The notes: generated by a model not told the origin, from the sequence alone. A DNA stretch of 64,000 bases from Rhizomys pruinosus (GCA_009823505.1 VZQC01005710.1:1010396-1074395), one strand, 5' to 3'. Shown: positions 44,728 to 55,610, counted from the first letter of the stretch. Numbers and translations: made by a program.

Positions 44728-45709
44728 TGTGCTGTCACTCTGCCAGATGTAGAGGTGAATGCACAAACCTTGTCCACTGGATTACAGGGAAAAGGGAAAA
44801 CATAAGATAGCTGCCAGCAGCTGACCTAAACCTTGGGACCAAAGGCTGCCCACCTGTCTCATCTAACATCTATACCAGGCAATGCCCTATTGGCACTCCC
44901 AGATCCTAAAGGCTGCTGCCTGCTAGGCACTCTACAGCCTAATGCCAGACTGTCACCTGATGGGCGCTCTCCAGTCTAATATGCCAGACTGTCACCTGAT
45001 AGGTGCTCTACAGTCTAATATGCCAGACTGTCACCTGATAGGTGCTCTCCAGTCTAATATGCCAGACTGTCACCTGATAGGTGCTCTACAGCCTAATGCC
45101 AGACTGTCACCTGATGGGTGCTCTACAGTCTAATATGCCAGACTGTCACCTGATAGGTGCTCTACAGTCTAATATGCCAGACTGTCACCTGATAGGGGCT
45201 CTACAGTCTAACATGCCAGACTGTCACCTGATAGGTGCTCTTCAGTCTAATATGCCAGACTGTCGCCTGATAGGTGCTCTACAGTCTAATATGGCAGACT
45301 GTCACCTGATAGGTGCTCTACAGTCTAATTCCTGCCCAGGCACTCACCACACGCCACAGCCCCACACCAGCCTCCCAAGTTGGTGGTCTGCTGGACCGCC
45401 ATCCAGCCCACTGGTCATAACTACACAAACCTGATGGGCTAAGATCACACGCACAAAATAACAGCTGGTTGTCCCTGTCTTGATGGTTAAGAAGGACTCG
45501 TTTATTAATTCACAGCATTCTGTTTTTATACCCAGAGTGACATCATATCTCAGGGCCTGGTTTCAGATCCCCTGCCTCATGTTCTATAATATCACGAGTA
45601 CTTGTCCATGCCTTTGATCTCAAAGTAGGCAAATCCTGCCTGGGGCCAGGTTTCAGTGTAAGCAGTCAAGCACAAAGGAATCCGCAGGTGGCTTCCATTT
45701 CTCCCTACA
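44728..45709 (-). mobile_element. LTR element (solo LTR-like) inserted in the outer LINE-1
   Basis: On the minus strand it begins TGTAGGGAG and ends in CA. It is bracketed by AATGTG (44,722-44,727) and AACTTG (45,710-45,715), each one change away from AATTTG, the L1 sequence expected here from the copy near 48,020. A 6-bp duplication is typical of ERVK-type elements. A TATAAAAA-type box lies at 45,522-45,530 and AATAAA at 45,501-45,506. Downstream of these comes a 39-bp minisatellite. No gag, pol or env is present, so it is a solo LTR or a very short remnant. Confidence 0.7.
44926..45339 (+). repeat. 39-bp minisatellite inside the LTR element, right-arm copy (about 10 units)
   Basis: Unit GCCAGACTGTCACCTGATAG + GTGCTCTACAGTCTAATAT, highly regular, with a few units shortened by 3 bases. 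39 is a multiple of 3, so an open frame repeating MPDCHLIGALQSN appears. It has no start context or family and is not taken as a gene. Units are contiguous with no spacers. Confidence 0.96.
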
Positions 45710-47714
45710 AACTTGCATTTCCTTAATTATTAACAATGTTGAACACTTTTTAAGATGTGTCTTAGCCATCTTTACTTCTTCTCTTGAGAAGTCTCTGTTC
45801 AGATCTTTAGCTCGTCTTTTAATTGGATCATTTGTCTTCTTGGTCCTTTTTATGTTTTGTTTTGGTTTGGTTTTTTTTGAGTACTTTATATATTCTGGAT
45901 GTTAAACCTCTGTCAGATGTGCCCCTGGTGAAGAATTCCTCCCACTCTGTGGGTTTTCTCTTCATTTCTTTTGATTGTTTCTTTTGTTTCTTTTGTTTAA
46001 TGAGGTCCCACTTGTTGATTGTTGACCTTATTTCCTTCCCAATTGCTGTCTGATTTAGAAAGGTTTTCCTACACCTGTATCTTGTAGGTTACTGCCAATG
46101 TTTTGTAAAATTTTCAGTTTCAGGTTTCACATTGAGATCTTTAATCCATTTTGAATTGATTTTTGTATAGGTGAAAGGTAGTTAGTTTCATTCTTCTATA
46201 GGTGATCCAGTTTTGCCAGTACCATTTGCTGAAGATGCTACCCTTCCTCCATTGAGTGTTTTTCGCTCCTTTGTCAAATATCACTGTTGTCTTTCAAACT
46301 TTTTGAGTTGCAACATTGTCACTTATTTGTGCTCTTTCTGTTTTGTTTGTTTTTTTTTTAATGTACAAGCACTTAGAGCTAAAAATTTCCCTCTTAGGAC
46401 TGCTTTTAAAGTGTCCCAGAGGTTTTGTTGTGTTGCATTGTCATTTTTGTTTAATTCCAGGAATACTTTTATTTCTTTCTTAATTTCTCTCTTGACCCCT
46501 TTCATTGTTCAGGAATGTGTTGTTTAATCTCCATGAGCTCCTGTAGTTACTAATTCTTGTTGATATTAAGCATTATTGTATTGTGGTCTAATAGAATACA
46601 TGGAGTTATTTCAATTTTTTTGTATTTGTTGAGGTTTGTTCTGTGCCCAAGTATGTGGCTGATTTTGGAGTAAGTTCCATGGGGTGATGAATAGACAGCA
46701 TATCCTTTGGTGTTTGGGTGGAATACACAGTAGATGTCTGTTAGGTCCTTTTGGTGTATCATATTGTTCAGTTCAGATGTCTCACTATTTAGTCTTTGAC
46801 CAGTTGACTTGTCTAATGGACACAGTGGGATCTCAAACTCCCCTACTCAATAGTGTGTTGGAGTTAATCTATGCCTTAAAGTCCTGTAGAATTGTGTTTA
46901 TGAAGTTTGGTGCACCAGAGTTTGGTGCAAATAAATTCACAATTGGGATAGCTTCTTGGTTAATTGTTCCTTTGATAAGAATGAAGGGACCCTCTTTATC
47001 TCTTCTGTTAGTTTTACTTTGAAGTCTATCTTATCTGATATTAGAATAACAACTCCCACTTGTTTCTTAGTGCTGTTTGCTTGGAATATTTTTTTCCAAC
47101 CTTTCACCTTAAGATAGTGTCTGACAATGAAGGTGAGATGGGTTTCTTGCAGACAACAAAAAGATGGATTTTGTTTCTTTTTTTTTTGCAGTTTTTTTCT
47201 CTTTCTTTCTTTTTTATTTCTTTTTTATATTTTTTTGTACAAGATTATGTTACTAATCCAATCTAGACCCATGTCCCCCTCTCCACCCTCCCCACCACAC
47301 CAGAGCTCATGCATTCTGCCAAACATGTTTTTCATCTTTTTCTCAGCCTTTCTCAAAATTCATGACATGGAAGTTGACTGTTTTGAGCAGAAGTTCACTG
47401 TTTCAGTCAGTTCTTTGAAGCAGTCTTTTCTGTCATGTTGTTGTTGTTGTTGTTGTTTTGTTCTTTCTAATATGCATCACTCCCAACTACTTGGACAAAA
47501 GCTCAAGGGGCCGTGCACAAGAAATACAACTAGGTAATTGGCACTAGCATCCACAGATGAGGGATACCGTTCATTGTTTGTTTTTCTGGGACTGTGTTAT
47601 TTCACTTAACATAATATCTTCTAGTTCCAGCCATTTACCTGCAAAGTTCATGATGTTGTCTTTCTTTACTGCATAGAACTCTATTGTGTAGATGTTCCAC
47701 ATTTTCTCCACTCG

Positions 47715-50700
47715 TCAGTTGAGGGGCACATGGATTGGTTCCAGCTTTTTGCTATTGTGAACAGAACTGCAATAAACATGGCTGTGCATGTATCTCTGCA
47801 GTAAGATGAGTTGTCTGACTGGGTCAGGTGGTAAGCTCATTTTGAGTCTTCCAAGGGTTCTCCACACTGCTTTCCATTGTGGCTGTACAAGTTTACATTC
47901 CCACCAGCAGTGGATGAGTGTTCCCCTTTCCCCACAACCTCTCCAGCACTTGGTATCATTTGTTTTCTTGATCCTAGCCAGTCTTATCAGAGTGAGATGA
48001 TATCTTAACATGGTTTTAATTTGCATTTCCTTAATTATTAGTGACGTTGAACACTTTTTAAGATGTTTCTCAGCCATCTCTAGTTCCTCACTTGTGAAGT
48101 CTCTGTTCAGCTCTTTGCTCCATCTTTTGAGTGGGTCATTTGTTTTCTTTTTTCTGTTTTTTGAGTAGTTTATATATTCTGGAAATCAATGCTTTGTCAG
48201 ATGTATCTGCCATGAAGGTTTCCTCACACTCTGTGAATTTTCTCTTCACTTCCTTGATTGTTTCTTTTGATGTACAGAAGCTTTTGAGTTTAATGAGGTC
48301 CCATTTGTCAATTGTCGACCTTAATTCTTGCGCAGCTGCTGTCTGATTTAGGAAGTCTTTTCCTACACCTATGTCTTGTAGTCTGCTGCCAACTTTGTCT
48401 TCTATCACCTTCAGAGTTTGGGGTTTCACATTGAGGTCTTTGATCCATTTGGAGTTTACTTTTGTACAGGGCAAGAGGTAGGGGTTTAACTTTATTCTTC
48501 TACAAGTGGTGATCCAGTTTTGCCAACACCACTTGCTGAAGATGCTGTCTTTCCTCCATTGTGTCTTCTTGGCCCCCTTGTCAAATATGAGGTGGCTGAA
48601 ATTGTATGTGCTCAGGTTTAGATCTTCAGTTTTGTTCCATTGGTCAACACATCTGTTTTTGTGCCTATAACCCTGTAGTATAATATGAAGTCTGGTATAG
48701 AAATCTCCCCTGTATTGCACTTTTCACTCAGGGTTGCTTTGGCTATTTGGGGGTCTTTTGTTTTTCCATATCAAATTAAGGACATTTTCCCCCAAGCCTG
48801 TGAAGAAACTCTTGGGGATTTTAGGGGATTGTATTGAATCTATATATTAGTTTGGGTAGATTGGACATTTTTATTATGTTAATTTTCCTGATCCATGAGC
48901 ATGGGAGCTCTTTCCATCTTCTGATGTCTTCTTCAATTTCCTTCTTCAGGGGTTTAAAGGTGCTTTTTTTGTAGAGATCTTTGGTGTCTTTGGTGAGGTT
49001 TGTTCCTCGGTATCTTATTGTTTTTGAAGCTATTGTGAGTGGGAAGGTCTCCTTGTATTCCTTCTTCAGTTGCTTGTTGTTGGTGTAAAGAAAGGCTAAT
49101 GATTTTTCTAGGTTAATTTTGTATCCTGCCACTTTACTGAAATTCTTAATCGTTTCTAGGACTTTTCTGGTGGAGTTTTTAGCATCCCTTAGGTAAACAA
49201 TCGTATCATCAGCAAATGGGATAGCTTGACTTCCTCTTTTCCAATAGTATTCCTTTAATTTCCTTTTCTTGCCTTATTGCCCTAGCAAGTGTTTCAAGCA
49301 CTATATTGAAGAGGAGTGGTGACAGGAGGCAGCCTTACCAAGTTCCTACCTTTAACGGGAATGCTTCTGTCTCTTCTCCATTTCGGATGATGTTGGCTGT
49401 GGGTTTCCTGTATATGGCTTTGATTACATTGAGGAATGATCCTTCCAATCCAATTCCCTCTAAGACTTTAAACATGAAGGGATGCTGGATTTTGTCAAAG
49501 GCTTTTTCTGCATCAATTGAGATGATCATGTGGATTTTGTCTTTCAGTCCGTTTATATGCTTGATGATTTTTATTGATTTTCATATGTTGAGCCATCCCT
49601 GCATCTCTGGTATGAATCCAACTTGGTCATGATGGATGATCTTTTTGAAGTGGGTCTGTATGCAGTTTGCAAGTATTTTGTTGAGAATTTTTGCATCTGT
49701 GTTCATTAATGAGATGGTTCTATAGTTCTCATTTTTGGTTGTATCTTTGCCTGGTTTGGGTATTAGAGAGATGCTGGCTTCATAGAAGAAATTTGGGAGA
49801 TTTCCCTCTGCTTGAATCCTTCTGAACAATTTGAGTAATAATGGTTGTAAGTCTTTTTGAAATGTTTTATAGAATTCTGCTGTGAAACCATCTGGGCCTG
49901 GGCTTTTTTAGTTGGGAGGTTTCTTATTACATCTTCAATTTCTTCATATATTATGGGTCTGTTTAAGCTGTTGTTCTCTTCTTGGTTAAGCTTTGATGAT
50001 TCCCAGGATTTCAGATATTCATCCATTTCTTCTAGGTTTTCAAACTTAGTAGAGTATAGATTTTTGACGTATTCACATATGATTGTCTGGATCTATTCAT
50101 TGTCTGTTGTGATGTTTCCCTTTTCAACACAAATTCTATTGATTTGGAGTTGCTCTTTCTTTCTTTTGGTTAGCTGGGCTAGAGGTCTGTCTTGTTTATT
50201 CTTTCAAAGAACCAACTTTTGGATTCATTGATTTTTTTGTATTGTTTTCTTTGTTTCTATTTCATTGATTTCTCCTCTGATTTTTGTTATTTCTTCCTGT
50301 CTGTTGCATTTAGGGTTCATTTGTTGTTGTCTTTCAAGTGTTTTTAGCTGCAGTGTTAGATTGTTCACTTGGGCTCTTTCTGTTTTTCTGATGTAGGCAC
50401 TCAGGGCTATAAACTTCCTTCTTAGGACTGCTTTTGAAGTATCCCATAGGTTTTGTTGTGTTGTATTATCATTTTCATTCAATTCCAGGAATGCTTCTAT
50501 TTCTTTCTTTATCTCTTCCTTGACCCATTAATTATTCAGGAGAGTGTTTTTTAGTCTCCATGTGTTCTTGCAGGTTGTAGGACTTATCCTGGTGTTGATA
50601 TTGAGCTTTATTGCACTGTGTCTGATAGAATGCATGAGATTATTTCAATCTTTTTGTATTTGTTGAGGTTTTTTTCTGTGTCCCAGTATGTGGTTGATTT

Positions 50701-51319
50701 TGGAGAATGTTCCGTGGGGTGCTGAGTAGAAAGTGTATTCTCTGATATTTGGGTGGAATATTTGGTAGATGTCTGTGAGGTCCATTTGGTGTATCATATC
50801 ATTCAGTCCAGATGTCTCTCTGTTTTTTCTTTGTCCAGTCAATCTGTCCAGAGGACTTAGTAGGGTATTGAAGTACCCTCCTTTTAGTGTGCTCAGGTTA
50901 ATCCATTCCTTGAGGTCCTGGAGAACCGTCTTTATAAAGTTTGGTGCACCAGAGTTTGGTGCATATATATTCATGATTGTGAAATCTTCATGGTTAATTG
51001 TTCCTTTGATTAAGTTGTAATGGCTCTTTTTGTCTCTTCTGATTTCTTTTACTTTGATGTCTATTTCATCTGATATTAAAATAGCAACTCCTGCTTTCTT
51101 TTTGGTGCCATTTTCTTGGAATATTTTGTTCCATCCCTTCACCTTAAGTTGGTGCCTGTCCTTGAGAGTGAGATGGGTTTCTTGCAGACAGCATATAGAT
51201 GGGTTTTGTTTCCTAATCCAATCTCCCAGTCTATGTCTTTTGATTGGGGAGTTTAGTCCATTAATATTTAAGGTTATAATTGAAAGATGTGTGTTGCTTC
51301 CTTTCACCTTATTATCCAT
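47715..51319 (-). pseudogene. LINE-1 ORF2 remnant (endonuclease and reverse transcriptase)
   Basis: ORF2 would encode the endonuclease and reverse transcriptase that drive target-primed insertion. The start at 51,319 reads MDNKVKGSNTHLSIITLNIN, the usual endonuclease opening with its Asn. QETHL (catalytic Glu) follows. The motif expected to read GDFN instead reads GGYFN (near 50,870), so the acidic residue is lost. The FADD polymerase motif is kept (codons at 49,205-49,216). The frame is split into at least eight pieces (for example 50,645-51,319, 48,821-49,132, 48,136-48,720 and 47,715-48,077). Confidence 0.9.
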
Positions 51320-51339
51320 TTGTATTTTTAGTCTCAGTT

Positions 51340-52479
51340 TCTACTTCTGCAGTTAGGTTTTTATTAATTTCTCTTTCTAGGTGCCTGGGGATAGTTGCTC
51401 CTCTCTTCTGTCCTTTGAATTGCTTCAAGTATTTTCTGAAGGGTTGGTTTTCCAGACATGTATTCTATGATAGTTGCTCCTCTCTTCTGTCCTTTGAATT
51501 GCTTCAAGTATTTTCTGAAGGGTTGGTTTTCCAGACATGTATTCTATCATCCTGTTTATGTCATGGAAGATTTTTCTCTCTCCTTCAACTATAATCGACA
51601 TTTTTGCTGGGTATAGTAACCTGGGTTGGCATCTACAGTCCTTTAACACTGGGAATGCTTTGCTCCAGGTTCTTCTTGCTTTCATGGTTTGTACTGAGAA
51701 GTCAGTTGTAATTCTGATGGATTTCCCCTTATATGTAACTTGTTTTTTCTCTCGTGGCTTTCAGAATTTTTTCTTTGTTTTGGGTGTCTAGCATTTTAAC
51801 TATGTTGTTGTGTGGGGAGTTTCTTTTCTGATCTTGTCTGTTTGGAGTTCTATGTGCTTCTTGTATTTGTAATAGGTTTGTATTTTTTTAGTTTGGGGAA
51901 ATTTTCATCTACTATTCTGTTGAAAATCTGATCAATACCATTCTCTTGGGATTCTTCTCCTTCCTCTATTCTTATGATGCAGAGGTTTGATCTTTTCATA
52001 GTGTCCCATATTTCCTGGTTGTTCTACTTTTGTGTATTTTAAAATTTTTCATAATCTTTACTTGACCTTTTTAGTTTTTCTGTGTTGTCTTCCAGGTCTG
52101 ATATTCTTTGATCTGCTTCCTCCATTCTATTTCTGAGGCTTTTTCCATTCCTTTCCTCTAGGTTGGATGAGTGTTCTATTTCCTTTTTCATTCCATCCTG
52201 TGATTTCTTTAGTATTTCCACTTCCTTTTGGAGCTCCTCAATCTCTTCCTGTAGCTCCTTGCTTCACTGGTTGGTGTCCTTTTTTAGTGTTTCCACTTCC
52301 TCTAGATCTTTCTTGAGTTTTTCATTCTCTCTCCTTAGTTCTCTGACTTGTTCTTTATATTCTTTGATTTCTTTGAATATTTCTGCAATTGTTCCTCTAA
52401 GATCTGTGTCCTGGGCCATCCCCAGGGGGATCTCACTGTAGGAATCTCCCACAGGGTTGGTATCCTGCACCTTTCCCAT
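51340..52479 (-). pseudogene. LINE-1 ORF1 remnant (RNA-binding coiled-coil protein)
   Basis: ORF1p is the trimeric RNA chaperone of L1. The likely start is the Met at 52,479. The first 71 codons and a second block at 52,039-52,221 show a heptad-like run of Glu, Lys and Leu typical of the coiled coil. A third block with the C-terminal domain lies at 51,425-51,685. Stops separate the blocks. A 79-bp tandem duplication (51,390-51,468 and 51,469-51,547) near the 3' end also breaks the frame. Confidence 0.85.
51390..51547. repeat. 79-bp tandem duplication inside LINE-1 ORF1
   Basis: GATAGTTGCTCCTCTCTTCT begins both copies, at 51,390 and 51,469. The copies run to TATTCTAT and are almost identical, so the duplication is recent relative to the element. 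79 is not a multiple of 3. Confidence 0.95.
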
Positions 52480-53087
52480 GTTGTCCCTTCATCGTGTACC
52501 TGGCATGTGGGTTTCCCTTTTTGCCTGTATTCTGATGCAAATCACAAATGCCTCTTCACTATTTTGAAGGCTTGCTTTGCTTGCCTCCTCCAGATGCCCC
52601 CCCCTTTTTTTCTCCTTGTTTATGGAGTGTTGACTTGTCTAGGTTTTAGGCTTTCAATTTTGTTTATATATTGGAGGTCTAACTCACTCTTCCCTTTCTG
52701 TTCTGAAGGTTCTCCAAAAAAATCCACTTGGATACTCCCTCAGCAATTCTGGTTGGCCGGGGTGGGGGTTGGGGGAGAGAGATATGCCTGGCTTAGCCCA
52801 TGCCCCAGTACTCTGTGTTTCAGGTGGTCCTGGGAAGTCCCTGATCTAAGCTCTGCACACTCAAGTTTCACAGTGGCAACAGGCCCACCTTTAATATCAG
52901 CTAGCAGGGTGACTCTACCCCAACAGCTACACAAGACAATGATTTAGCTATCCAACAAATCAATGGAACAATTATCCAACAACCCAGAGATAGATCTATC
53001 CAACAATCTGCCTGGCTGAAACACCCAGCTCTTACCTGTGCTTCAGGTGGTCCTGGCAAGTTCCTAATCTAAGCTCTGCACACTCCT
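52480..53087 (-). promoter_or_regulatory. LINE-1 5' UTR with a 224-bp tandem (monomer-like) repeat
   Basis: TTCAGGTGGTCCTGG and the following bases to GCTCTGCACACTC occur near 52,819 and 53,043, 224 bases apart, in the same orientation. Mouse L1 promoters are built from tandem monomers of about 200 bp. This copy seems to have a partial monomer ahead of a full one. Promoter activity is inferred from position only. Confidence 0.7.
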
Positions 53088-54480
53088 GATTTTGTTTCTT
53101 AGTGTGTTCTACTAATCTCTGCCTCTTGATTGGAGAGTTCAGTCCATTGATATTTAAAGTTATTATTGAGAGATATATATATTGCTTCCTATCATTTTGG
53201 TTTCTGGTGCATTCTTTTTTTTTTTTTAATTTTATTTATTTCTGTATGTGTATGAATGTAGTGTCTGCATGCAAGTCTGTGCACCCGTGTCGTGCAATGC
53301 CGCGGAGTTCAGAAGAGGGTCTCGGATTCCCCTGGAACTGGAGTTCTCCTGGAATTGGAGCTTCAGACGGTTCTCAGCCGCCATGTGGGTGCTGGGGATA
53401 GAACCCGGGTCCTCTGTAAGAGCGGTCGGCGCTCTTAACCACTAGGCCATTTCTCCAGCCCCGGTTTCTGGTGCATTCTTATCCTATGTTTGTATTTCTA
53501 CAATAGTACCTTCATTAAGTATTTTCTGTGGCTGCTTGGGTATAGTCATTCTTGCCTTCCCCCTTCATATTGCTTCAAGTATTCTCTGAAGGGCTGGCTT
53601 TCTGGACATCAATTCTTTCAGACTATTTATGTCATGAAAGATCTTCTTTTTTCCTTCAACTATAATAGACATTTTTTGCTGGATAAAGTATTCTGAGTTG
53701 ATATCTAAAGTCATTTAGAACTTTGGTTCAAGCTCTTCTGGCTTTCATCATTTTCATTGAAAAATCAGCTGTAATTCTGGTGGGTTTTCACTAATATGTG
53801 ACTTGTTTTTCTTTTGCATCTTTCAATATTCTCTCTTTGTTTTGAACATCTAGTGCTTTTACTACAATATGGCATGGGGCATTTCTTTTCTGGTTCTATC
53901 TATTTGGTGTTCCATGTGATTCTTGTATTTGTATGGTTATGTCTTTCTTTAATATGGGAAATTTTTCTTCTGCAATCCTGTTGAAGATCTGGTCAATACC
54001 ATTATCCTGGGATTCTTCTCCTTCCTCTATCCTTATGATGCATAGGGATCATGGTGTCCCAGAGTTCTTGGTTATTCCACTCTTGTGGTTTTTTTCTTTT
54101 TTTTTTCTCATAATCTTTGATTGAGCAATGCAGTTCTTCCATGTTGTCTCCCAGTCTTGATATTCTGTTTCCTACTTTGTCCTTTCTGTTATTGAGGCTT
54201 TCTCCCATCCTTTCCAAATGGCTTATTAAATGTTCCACTTTCTTTTTCATTTCAGGCTGAGTTTTCTTTAATATTTCTATATCTTTTATAAATTCATTCC
54301 ACAGTTTATCATTAACTTCTTTTAGTTCTTTGATTTGTTTGAATGTGTGTTTTTAAATTCTCTCAATTCTGTGATCATGTTTATGATAGTTCTTTTCAGA
54401 TCTGTGTCCTGACTTATATCTAGGGTATCCTCATTATAGGAGTCTTCTACAGGACTGGTAGTATTTGGCAGAGGCTTATT
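53088..54480 (-). mobile_element. Outer (older) LINE-1, 5' part: ORF2 start and ORF1, interrupted by a B2
   Basis: Continues the outer L1 exactly where it was split at 47,179. It carries the ORF2 start region (53,101-53,216) and an ORF1-like region (53,481-54,480) with the same order of blocks as the inner L1: TTCTCTGAAGGGCTGGCTTT, TTCAACTATAATAGACATTT, GGTCAATACCATTATCCTGG. Frames are lost. Confidence 0.85.
53217..53462 (-). mobile_element. B2-type SINE (young, CpG-rich) inside the outer LINE-1
   Basis: Reverse B2 flanked by GGTTTCTGGTGCATTCTT at 53,199-53,216 and 53,463-53,480, identical 18-mers. It is younger than the L1 it interrupts. Confidence 0.97.
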
Positions 54481-55070
54481 ATTTGGGTTTTCATGTTATT
54501 GTTTTTTAATTGTGATTTTGGAACTTGGATTTCTTTTATTGTTTGTAATTCTAGTATGAAGCTGAAGTGTTTCTTTGTTTAATTGAAAACTGGCTTTGCT
54601 TATATTCTTCGAGTGTCTTCATTGTCTTCTTATTAGGTATGCAAGAGTGGCTGGTCTAGGCTTCAAGTTCTCACTTCTGACTTTGTACTACAGAAACCAG
54701 CCACCCCTCTCCCAGCCAATCAGGAGCTCCTCCAGAGGCCTGATACAGGCAACAATCAGGCAGGCTTGAACCCTGTACCATGTGGCATCTGCCCACCAGT
54801 TCTCCCTGGCTGGCTGCAAATGTCTGGATCTGGGTCCATGGGCAGGGAAGCCTCACCTAGAGCCAAAGGAAGGTTCCCAGGTTCTCCCTATGTATTGCAC
54901 TGCCCCTGAAGCTTCCCACCACCCACCTGCCACCTCCGATGCCTCCCAAAGCCTGCAGGCTGCCTCCTGACACCTGCTGGCTGCCGCTGTGGTCTCCTGA
55001 CATCTGCCAACCATCTCTGCCACCTCCCACCATCTTAGAAAAAGCATGGTGTTTCTTAACATCAGATATT
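54481..55070 (-). mobile_element. Probable LINE-1 5' UTR of the outer element, then unclassified DNA
   Basis: Directly upstream (minus strand) of the outer ORF1. GC-rich and CCACC-rich from 54,650 to 55,040, without the 224-bp monomer of the inner element. The border with flanking DNA cannot be fixed. Confidence 0.4.
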
Positions 55071-55139
55071 GCATTGGTTTTTCTCACCTCTGTTAATGGC
55101 TTTTGTTGGATATAGTTCATGCCTTGCATTTAAGAGATG

Positions 55140-55515
55140 GTTGCCAGTTGATGGGCCCTGGGAAAATGACTGAATCAGTGGATGAATCCTTTGATGGATT
55201 CATAACATAATTGCATCATTAGGAGTTGGTGGAAAGTGGGAAGTAGGGCATGGTTAGGAGAGTAGATCATGAGGCATGTCATGGAAAGATATACATTGTC
55301 CCCAGAGCTTCCTGAGTCCTCTCTGCTTCCTGGCTCCATGAGGTGAGCATCTCTGCTTTTTGCCATGATGCTCTGCCTAGCCTCAGGCTGAAGAAGCAGA
55401 GCCCGCCAACAGTAGTAGACTACAACTTCTGAAGCACTGAGCCTCAAGAACTCCTTCCTCCTTTAAAATGTTGAGATCATATATTGTATCACAGCAATGA
55501 AAAACTGACAACACA
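55140..55515 (+). mobile_element. Ancient LTR-like repeat (MaLR type suspected)
   Basis: Order GACTGAATCAGTGGATGAAT, ATGATGGATTCATAAC-like, CTTCCTGGCTCCATGAGGTG and TATCACAGCAATGAAAAACTGACA resembles old mammalian MaLR LTRs. Identity judged by eye only. Confidence 0.5.
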
Positions 55516-55610
55516 GCTGCAGTAATAAAATGTCACAAATGGAGTGGCTGAAAGGACAGAAATTTATTTTCTCACTAGAAGTCCAAGATCAAGGTATTGT
55601 CAATGTCATT
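55516..55610 (+). mobile_element. Ancient repeat fragment
   Basis: AAAGGACAGAAATTTATTTTCTCAC and AGAAGTCCAAGATCAAGG are blocks of a common old mammalian repeat. Fragment only. Confidence 0.45.

Larger units (their letters stand above)
40807..45415 (-). repeat. Right arm of a large inverted repeat
   Basis: Reverse complement of 34,560-39,793. The repeats inside it are regular and its L1 and SINE copies read more cleanly than in the left arm. It ends inside the LTR element at 44,728-45,709. The L1 and LTR sequence continues beyond it without a break, so this side looks like the original locus. Confidence 0.9.
44215..47179 (-). mobile_element. Outer (older) LINE-1, 3' part of ORF2, interrupted by an LTR element
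   Basis: Minus-strand ORF2 from its 3' end at about 44,215, broken at 44,728-45,709 by an LTR element, then continuing to 47,179. Near 46,285 the sequence jumps from the equivalent of 48,590 to that of 50,325 in the neighbouring copy, an internal loss of about 1.7 kb. It stops at GATTTTGTTTCTT (47,167-47,179). The same 13 bases restart the element at 53,088. No frame is intact. Confidence 0.9.
47180..53087 (-). mobile_element. Nearly full-length younger LINE-1 nested in the outer LINE-1
   Basis: Bracketed by GATTTTGTTTCTT at 47,167-47,179 and 53,088-53,100, so both ends are known: a 5.9-kb minus-strand insertion. Order on the minus strand: 5' UTR (53,087-52,480), ORF1 (about 52,479-51,340), ORF2 (about 51,319-47,700), 3' UTR with the TCTAGACCCAT block and an A-rich tail (47,180-47,600). 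Both ORFs have several frameshifts and stops, so it cannot move by itself. The similarity of its 3' UTR to 1,241-1,575 and 34,121-34,555 points to one L1 lineage. Confidence 0.93.

Noticed and set aside
44926..45339. CRISPR-like array or a tandem-repeat protein (MPDCHLIGALQSN)
   Set aside because: Units are contiguous with no spacers, the context is an LTR in a rodent genome, and the open frame only reflects a unit length divisible by 3.
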